Assembly (NCBI GenBank): GCA_049975505.1
Contig: JBNGCY010000044.1
Location: 1-22,539 of the forward strand
DNA from: JAIVHC01 sp049975505
Lineage (GTDB): Bacteria > Desulfobacterota > Desulfuromonadia > Desulfuromonadales > Desulfuromonadaceae
Length of the DNA stretch: 22,539 nt
Direction: 5' to 3'
Every line of letters begins with the position of its first letter. Position 1 is the first letter of the stretch. The position numbers and the translations under genes were made by a program. Positions 17,479-22,539 of the stretch are shown in pieces. A model generated the notes under the pieces. It worked only from the letters and a program-made list of their open reading frames with translations. It searched no databases and was not told the DNA's origin.

Positions 17479-18651
17479 GTGAAATTTACTTTAAAAGTAC
17501 TAGCTGCATGTACAGGTCTGGTAATGCTGGCGACCTCAGCATTTGCTGGCCCTATCTGGACATTTGGTCCCGAAGATCAGGGGCTGTTGAAACTTGATTA
17601 TAATGGTCAGTTTCAAATGAACTATCGTGATATGGGCGCTGGTCCAGATGATGACGATACTATGGAGTTTAACTTCCGCCGTAATCGTATCGCCCTTATT
17701 GGTTTGTACGAGGGTTTTGGTATCTATGTTCAGACTGAATACCGCGAAGATAATAACATTACTCCTTTCGCTGTATCAGATGGAAATAATTCAGACTTCA
17801 GCATTCTGGATGCTCAGTTCCGTTTCAAGTACAATGACGCTGTTCAGTTCCGTGTGGGTAAGTTCAAGCACAGCTTAACACGTGAAAATCTCGAAGCATG
17901 TGAAAAGCCGCTGACCCTTGATCGTTCTGTTCTTATCAGTTCTCCGTTTGTGCAGACCCGCGACAAAGGTATTGTAATGTGGGGTAATCTGTTTGAGGAC
18001 GTGTTCCAGTATCGTCTTGAAGCACTTAACGGGCGAAACGATTCGAGTTCAGCTCCAGATTCTAATTTCCGCTATGGCGCACGTGCTCACCTGACCTTCC
18101 TGGACAAGGAAACAGGATTCGGATACCGCGGTACCTATATGGGGGCGAAGAAAGTCATTACGCTTGGTGCTTCTTATCAGTTTGAAGGTGATGTAGCCTA
18201 TGCCAATACTGCCTTACAGCAGGACGAAGTGGACTATCAGGCATGGTCTGTAGACTTCTTTGTTGAGTATCCAATTGAGGATATTGGTACTTTCACTTTC
18301 TCCACTGCATATGTGGATTATGACCTGGATGATGCGTTCAAGGGTGCAACTCCCGACCTGGATGCCATCGGTCTGCGCGGCGAGAAAAACGGCGGCTATA
18401 CCAAGATCGGCTATATGCTGCCCAATATTCCGCTGCAGTTTTTTGCACGTGCCGAGAACTGGTCTTTTGCTGAATGGGGTGTATATGACCAGGAAGTTGA
18501 CTGGTACGGTGGTGGTCTGAACTACTACTTCCGCGGCCAGAACCTTAAGCTGACTGTTGAGTATTCCATGGTTGATTTTGATACAGAGGTTGCAAATACA
18601 GATTGCGAAGACTTCGACAGTCTGACTGCTCAGCTGCAGGTGATCTTCTAA
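17479..18651 (+). CDS. Outer-membrane porin, OprP/ExtI-like
   Basis: This is a 390-residue beta-barrel. It has a cleavable signal peptide (about residues 1-23, ending SAFA), then GPIWTFGPEDQGLLKLDYNGQFQMNYRD, many alternating aromatic/polar strands, and a terminal phenylalanine (QVIF) typical of barrels assembled by the BAM complex. FRRNRIALIGLYEGFGIYVQTEYRE and FRFKYNDAVQFRVGKFKHSLTRENLE match phosphate-selective-type porins. The start codon is GTG with AAAGGAGA seven bases upstream. It lies 70 bp after the rhodanese gene and ends at a strong terminator. In Geobacter the comparable ExtI has been linked to selenite and tellurite uptake. Here the substrate is unknown; it may pass an oxyanion or serve as the sheath of a cytochrome conduit. 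Confidence 0.88.
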   Translation: MKFTLKVLAACTGLVMLATSAFAGPIWTFGPEDQGLLKLDYNGQFQMNYRDMGAGPDDDDTMEFNFRRNRIALIGLYEGFGIYVQTEYREDNNITPFAVSDGNNSDFSILDAQFRFKYNDAVQFRVGKFKHSLTRENLEACEKPLTLDRSVLISSPFVQTRDKGIVMWGNLFEDVFQYRLEALNGRNDSSSAPDSNFRYGARAHLTFLDKETGFGYRGTYMGAKKVITLGASYQFEGDVAYANTALQQDEVDYQAWSVDFFVEYPIEDIGTFTFSTAYVDYDLDDAFKGATPDLDAIGLRGEKNGGYTKIGYMLPNIPLQFFARAENWSFAEWGVYDQEVDWYGGGLNYYFRGQNLKLTVEYSMVDFDTEVANTDCEDFDSLTAQLQVIF

Positions 18652-18682
18652 ACCTGCTTAACGGCAAAACCTGTAACACCAC

Positions 18683-18712
18683 AAAAGGCCCCCGCATCAG
18701 CGGGGGCCTTTT
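18683..18712 (+). terminator. Strong intrinsic terminator after the porin
   Basis: AAAAGGCCCCCGC (18683-18695) and GCGGGGGCCTTTT (18700-18712) form a perfect 13-bp stem with a four-base ATCA loop and a T-rich end. It should end most transcripts of the rhodanese-porin unit, and possibly transcription from the other side as well. It separates that unit from the cytochrome genes. Confidence 0.93.
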
Positions 18713-18721
18713 GTGTATTAA

Positions 18722-18747
18722 TAGGGGCGAAAAATTTTTCACCCCTA
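18722..18747. promoter_or_regulatory. Near-perfect palindrome between porin and cytochromes
   Basis: AGGGGCGAAAAA and TTTTTCACCCCT form a 26-bp inverted repeat with a single mismatch and no loop. It lies ten bases after the terminator and about 73 bases before the cytochrome start. It could be an operator for a dimeric regulator or a short REP-type repeat; the AGGGGC/CCCCTACA ends resemble those of the element at 22244-22327. Confidence 0.5.
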
Positions 18748-18819
18748 CAGTTGTTCATGCTACAATCCGCGCGAACGAATTGTTGTTCTCCCTTCTGATT
18801 TCTTGTGAGTGTCTTATAC

Positions 18820-20679
18820 ATGCACTTTCGCTTATTTAACATACTCAGCCTGTGTCTGCCCTTTCTGCTTTTAAGCGGGTGTTACTTCGCTGAGAACGAA
18901 AACCAGTGTGAACGCTGCCATGTGGGGCTGGAGCTTGCGTCTGAATCCCACACGGAATGCGTTGACTGTCACGGCGGGGATGTGAATGAGCCTGATATGA
19001 AGAAAGCACATGCCTCCATGCATGGGCCGCGCAATCCTTCCGCACCTGAATTTTGGGATAAGACCTGCGGCGAATGCCATGTGTATCAGCTTGAGCGCGT
19101 GCGCGCCAATCTCATGTATACCAATACCGGATTTATCAAAAACATCCAGCTCACCTGGGAGGGGGATGATGATAAGCTGTATGCCACCGCTACTGAAGAA
19201 CTGTTTGATGCCGAAGGCAATCCGGTGACGCGTCCGAGTGTGGCGGAGTTGAACAATCTTGCCGGGGAGTTGTACCGTAAATTCTGCGCGCTGTGCCATG
19301 TCGGAGTGGAGAGCCACAGTATCTGGCGGGGGTCGCATGCATCGGGGTGTGCGGCCTGTCATTTCCCTTTTAACGAAAACGGTACCTACCAGGGTAACGA
19401 CATCAGCATGAAGGACAAGTGGCCCCATTCGGAGACGCATAAACTCGAACCTCTGCCGGATAATGATGTATGCCTGCGCTGCCATAACCGCAGCGGGCGC
19501 ATCGCCCTGAATTATCAGGGAATGAATGACGGAAACAATTCTCTGGTGCCGACCAGCAATGCCATTCCGGGGCCTGAACTCATGGGGGGGCCGCGCAACA
19601 TCACCAGTATCCATGCGGATATCCACCACCAGAAGGGGATGGAGTGCATTGACTGCCATACCTCACGCGATGTGATGGGAGATGGATACGCGTATGAGAA
19701 TATGTACCATCAGGTGGAGGTGCGCTGCAGTGACTGTCATGGCAGTGCCACAGAGCCACCAAAGGTGGAAACGCCCGAGCGTGAGAACCCCGAAGCCGTG
19801 CGCGAGGCGCGTAACTACGCGGCACAACCGCCTGCGGATGCAGCGCGGGTTCTGACCTCCAAGGGGCGCGCGTATGCAAATGTGTATAAAGACGGAGATG
19901 AAATTGTCCTTTTGGGCAAGCGCGACGGTAAACGCCATGTGAGCAAGGTGATTACCGCTACCCCGGAGCACGAGATCGAGGGGCATGAGCGCCTGAACTG
20001 TTATGCGTGTCATTCGCGCGCGGTGCCCCAGTGTTTCGGGTGTCATACCGAATATGATCGCTCCCAGCCGGGAGAGGACTTTATCAAACAGCGCCGCACC
20101 CGGGGTAAGTTCAGTGAAAAAGAGGATTATCGCGATATCTATCCCTTTGCTCTGGCTTTGGATCAGCGCCGGGAGATATCCCCGGTAACCCCTGGATGTC
20201 AGACCTTTATCACCGTCAAAGACAGATACGGCAAGGTATTAAAGGACGAATATGTAGCAGAGTTCAAAGGGCGGAATCAGCTGCGTTTTGCCCCCTTTTA
20301 CTCACATAACACTGCAGACAAGGCGGTGGGATGCAGCGAATGCCACGCCAATCCGCAGTTTATGGGCTTTGGTCAGCACAGCGTGGCGCAGGGGGATATC
20401 GAGGCGCAGCTGTTGTGCGAAAAAGCTGAAGGCAAGCCTCTGGATGGTTTCATGCAGATGGAGGACGGTGAGATCACCGCATTTGCCGGGATTGTACGCG
20501 AGCACAGCCGTCCCTTAAACGCACAAGAGATCAGGAAGGTATTTGCGGTTAATCAGTGCCTGGTATGTCACACCGATCCGCGTGATCCCATATATGGAGA
20601 GAAGTTGGACTATGGACGTCTGGAAGAGTGTCTGCGTCTCGATGCTGCTGGCGTTGAGCTGTATCCCGCTGGCGAGTAA
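18820..20679 (+). CDS. 12-heme c-type cytochrome lipoprotein
   Basis: The 619-residue product has a lipoprotein signal peptide MHFRLFNILSLCLPFLLLSGC (lipid cysteine C21) and twelve CxxCH heme sites: CERCH (30), CVDCH, CGECH, CALCH, CAACH, CLRCH, CIDCH, CSDCH, CYACH, CFGCH, CSECH and CLVCH (580). It should be an outer-membrane-anchored electron carrier facing the periplasm or the outside. The segment HASMHGPRNPSAPEFWDKTCGECHVYQLERV and the C-terminal block SPVTPGCQ...FYSHNT...GCSECHANP characterise the family. An upstream GTG at 18805 lacks a ribosome site; the ATG at 18820 has only a weak one. Its 3' end overlaps the next cytochrome gene by 68 nt. Its function in metal or metalloid respiration is inferred from context. 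Confidence 0.93.
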   Translation: MHFRLFNILSLCLPFLLLSGCYFAENENQCERCHVGLELASESHTECVDCHGGDVNEPDMKKAHASMHGPRNPSAPEFWDKTCGECHVYQLERVRANLMYTNTGFIKNIQLTWEGDDDKLYATATEELFDAEGNPVTRPSVAELNNLAGELYRKFCALCHVGVESHSIWRGSHASGCAACHFPFNENGTYQGNDISMKDKWPHSETHKLEPLPDNDVCLRCHNRSGRIALNYQGMNDGNNSLVPTSNAIPGPELMGGPRNITSIHADIHHQKGMECIDCHTSRDVMGDGYAYENMYHQVEVRCSDCHGSATEPPKVETPERENPEAVREARNYAAQPPADAARVLTSKGRAYANVYKDGDEIVLLGKRDGKRHVSKVITATPEHEIEGHERLNCYACHSRAVPQCFGCHTEYDRSQPGEDFIKQRRTRGKFSEKEDYRDIYPFALALDQRREISPVTPGCQTFITVKDRYGKVLKDEYVAEFKGRNQLRFAPFYSHNTADKAVGCSECHANPQFMGFGQHSVAQGDIEAQLLCEKAEGKPLDGFMQMEDGEITAFAGIVREHSRPLNAQEIRKVFAVNQCLVCHTDPRDPIYGEKLDYGRLEECLRLDAAGVELYPAGE

Positions 20680-21841
20680 CGCTGCGGTTGAGGTGACCGG
20701 AGCCCACGCCGGACTCGAATGTGATGCGTGTCATAATGCGAGTGAGCAGGCGCAAACCCTTGCCGCCGGTGAAAGTGGCGCGCCCGGTTGCAGCAAATGC
20801 CACGCCGGGATGGAGCACATTTTTAAGCATAACATGGCGACACGCACACCCGAGCAGGAATTCTGTGAGCGCAGCTGGAACAAGGCCGATCCGGAGTTTT
20901 TCGCCACCAACTGCATGGGCTGCCATGTGGATAATTGCCTGGACTGCCACGGGGACGATCCACATGCGATTCAACGCCCTGATATCGAGGATTGTCTCGA
21001 ATGTCACAACGGCTACTTTGTGGGCTGGGACTACATGGGGCGCACCCCCCGGGATGACCACGAACGCTATCAGCGCGGCCCGAAGGCGCAGGGGAAGCAC
21101 TATCTGAAGATGCGCCCCGATGTGCACGCCGAAGCGGGAATGAGTTGCGGAGAATGCCACGGCATGGAGAGCCTTAGTCGCGGAGAACTGGCATCCAGAA
21201 CCTGCACGGATTGTCATGAGCCTGACCCTGAGGTGCTGGAACACTCCATCGCATCCCATATGGAAGAGATGACCTGCGCGGCGTGCCACGCGGCGTGGTC
21301 AGCGCAGGAGTATGGCACCTTTTACATCCACATTGAAAAGAGCAGCAATGCCGAATACTTTCCGGTTCGCCAGCCGTCAGAAAACTATCGCAAAAGTGCG
21401 TATCTGAAGCGCCACGACAGCCCGATTCTGGGGGTGAATAGCGCAGGAAAGGTGAGCCCGATCCGCCCGCAGTTTCTTGCGTACTATTCCCAGATGCGTG
21501 AGAATAAGCCAGTGGGGGAGGAAAACCGCCTCGTGGCGGCGGAGTGGAAGGCATATACTCCGCACACTATTCAGCGTGGTGGTCCCATGTGTGATGCCTG
21601 CCATGCAGATGCACGCCGCTTTGTGCATCAGGCGGATGAGCAGCGCGTGTATCGCCCTGATCTGGATGGATTGCAGCTCAACGGGTTCTGGAATCAGAGC
21701 GGACAGAGTGTATCCAACGGGCGTTTTTATACTTCGGAAGAGCTGGACAAACTTCAAGAGCGTGGACCTGAATACACGCGGAAATATATTGAGAAATGGC
21801 AACAGTTTCTAAATCCCGCCGCCGCTTCATCGCTGCAATAG
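20612..21841 (+). CDS. 9-heme periplasmic c-type cytochrome
   Basis: From the ATG at 20612 the protein has 409 residues, beginning with a signal peptide MDVWKSVCVSMLLALSCIPL ending ASNA (about residue 24). Nine CxxCH sites follow: CDACH (37), CSKCH, CMGCH, CLDCH, CLECH, CGECH, CTDCH, CAACH and CDACH (327). There is no lipobox, so it should be soluble in the periplasm. The open frame reaches 23 codons further upstream, but only this start gives a signal peptide, and GGAGAGAAG lies upstream. The signal peptide is coded almost exactly in the 68-nt overlap with the 12-heme gene. The C-terminal half (SPIRPQFLAYYS...YTPHTIQ...MCDACHADA) resembles the matching part of the 12-heme protein, so the two are probably related and act together. 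Confidence 0.93.
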   Translation: MDVWKSVCVSMLLALSCIPLASNAAVEVTGAHAGLECDACHNASEQAQTLAAGESGAPGCSKCHAGMEHIFKHNMATRTPEQEFCERSWNKADPEFFATNCMGCHVDNCLDCHGDDPHAIQRPDIEDCLECHNGYFVGWDYMGRTPRDDHERYQRGPKAQGKHYLKMRPDVHAEAGMSCGECHGMESLSRGELASRTCTDCHEPDPEVLEHSIASHMEEMTCAACHAAWSAQEYGTFYIHIEKSSNAEYFPVRQPSENYRKSAYLKRHDSPILGVNSAGKVSPIRPQFLAYYSQMRENKPVGEENRLVAAEWKAYTPHTIQRGGPMCDACHADARRFVHQADEQRVYRPDLDGLQLNGFWNQSGQSVSNGRFYTSEELDKLQERGPEYTRKYIEKWQQFLNPAAASSLQ

Positions 21842-22209
21842 CCGCAGCTGTTGGCGGAGGGTGGTTTCTGCAGCGTTTTTTTGCTCTGCCTCCGCATGCC
21901 GAACGCATGCTTTTGGAGGTGCCCACAACGAAAATGCCCGAACGGGGTGCCTTGGTGTTCCGCAAGGAGCGTATAGCTCTGGTGCGCGAGGAGGGCAATA
22001 TCTACGCTTTGAGCCTAATATGCACCCATCTGGGGTGTACCGTAAACGTCCTGCCGCAGGGGATTTCCTGTCCGTGCCATGGCAGTGAGTTCACCAGCAC
22101 CGGCAGGGTGGTGAAAGGCCCCGCGACCGAACCGCTCCCCCATCTACGCGTGGAGCAGGATGGCAAGGTGCTGCGCGTGTTTGAGGACAATATTGAGAAT
22201 ACAGCCTGA
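21796..22209 (+). CDS. Rieske [2Fe-2S] protein with Tat-type signal anchor
   Basis: The 137-residue product begins MATVSKSRRRFIAAIAAAVGGGWFLQ, a twin-arginine signal with a hydrophobic segment that probably stays as a membrane anchor. The Rieske fold follows, with CTHLGC (C76, H78, C81) and CPCHGSEF (C92, C94, H95). This is the bc1/b6f-type pattern, including the two extra cysteines that form the stabilising disulfide, so the cluster is probably high-potential. The gene overlaps the 9-heme cytochrome gene by 46 nt and is very likely co-translated. No cytochrome b gene follows, so it is not part of an ordinary bc complex here. Inference: it may pass electrons between the quinol side of the inner membrane and the periplasmic cytochrome. 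Confidence 0.92.
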   Translation: MATVSKSRRRFIAAIAAAVGGGWFLQRFFALPPHAERMLLEVPTTKMPERGALVFRKERIALVREEGNIYALSLICTHLGCTVNVLPQGISCPCHGSEFTSTGRVVKGPATEPLPHLRVEQDGKVLRVFEDNIENTA

Positions 22210-22243
22210 TTTCTGGTTAGCCTTTTTCCTCTTCGTGCCACAG

Positions 22244-22327
22244 TGTAGGGGCTGGCCCCTGTGCCTGCCCGTTCCATCGTTTGTCGTTTTACGTTATTGG
22301 ATCCGGGCAACCACGGGGGGCCCTACA
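22244..22327. repeat. Palindromic repeat with TGTAGGG ends
   Basis: TGTAGGGGC...TGCCTGCCC at the left and GGGCAACCACGG...CCCTACA at the right form an imperfect inverted repeat of about 25 bp per arm around a 34-bp centre. It lies 35 bp after the Rieske gene. Repeats with TGTAGGG ends and GGGCA inner arms are common in genomes of this kind. It carries no gene and could also fold as a transcript end. Confidence 0.7.
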
Positions 22328-22405
22328 TGTTACGGGAGACAAAAGGTGGTGTGGGCCACCGCCCTCGTCATGTGGGCACTACGTAGAAATATGCTAGACA
22401 GGCGG

Positions 22406-22539
22406 AGACTCTTGCAAAAGTCGTCATCCTAGTGAAGAAGGGGATCCATTTTTTGGGTCAGACCCGAGATCTTCTGGATTCCCGCCTACGCGGGAATGAC
22501 GGGAACTGTGTTTGCAGCTTTCTGCAAGAGGCTCATCCA
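22406..22539. repeat. Second palindromic repeat at the window end (GATTCCCGC type)
   Basis: A perfect hairpin ATTCCCGC/GCGGGAAT (22478-22497) lies inside a larger inverted structure whose outer arms read ACTCTTGCAAAAG (from 22408) and CTTTCTGCAAGAGGC (to about 22532). Repeats with GGATTCCCGCC...GCGGGAATGACG cores are very widespread in bacterial genomes. The element may run past the window. The stretch from 22210 to 22539 contains no convincing gene. Confidence 0.65.

Noticed and set aside
18871..19659. 262-codon open frame on the minus strand opposite the 12-heme cytochrome
   Set aside because: It lies wholly antisense to a gene with twelve clear heme motifs; its protein has no recognisable features and is a shadow of GC-rich codons.

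Overview
The window looks like a chromosomal stretch from a Gram-negative bacterium of middling GC content, probably an anaerobic or facultative respirer. The best guess is a Desulfuromonadales/Desulfobacterota-like or Chrysiogenota-like organism. That guess rests on the multiheme cytochrome/porin cluster, outer-membrane lipoproteins, a Tat-type Rieske protein and several deltaproteobacterial-style palindromic repeats. It was read from protein motifs alone, so the taxonomic assignment is tentative.

Left part (1-8850), all on the minus strand. carB (carbamoyl-phosphate synthase large subunit) is followed by dgt (dGTPase), with a G/C-rich hairpin repeat between them. Upstream lies a thiamine (thiazole) operon read from about 8850 down to 4741: promoter, TPP riboswitch with an intrinsic terminator, thiF (with a fused ThiS-like N-terminal domain), thiS, thiG, thiH, thiE. 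A 101-bp palindromic repeat sits between thiS and thiG.

Middle part (8850-15650), mostly plus strand. It holds a hypothetical all-helical 104-aa protein, a 61-aa HTH protein bracketed by two copies of the palindromic repeat, lhgO (L-2-hydroxyglutarate oxidase), a DAHP synthase on the minus strand, a yggT/DUF167 pair, an iron-type alcohol dehydrogenase, and xthA just behind the fourth repeat copy. This is housekeeping and intermediary metabolism.

Right part (15650-22539), plus strand, is the most interesting region. After a roughly 490-bp gene-free leader come a tandem-rhodanese lipoprotein and an OprP/ExtI-like outer-membrane porin. A strong terminator and a palindrome follow, then three overlapping genes: a 12-heme lipoprotein cytochrome, a 9-heme periplasmic cytochrome and a Rieske iron-sulfur protein. 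The layout recalls the rhodanese-porin-cytochrome type of electron conduit (ExtHIJKL of Geobacter). It suggests an outer-membrane route for respiratory electrons or a chalcogen oxyanion, with the Rieske protein as an unusual extra component. The last 330 bp hold two different palindromic repeats and no gene.

No rRNA, tRNA, CRISPR array, transposase or phage gene was seen.
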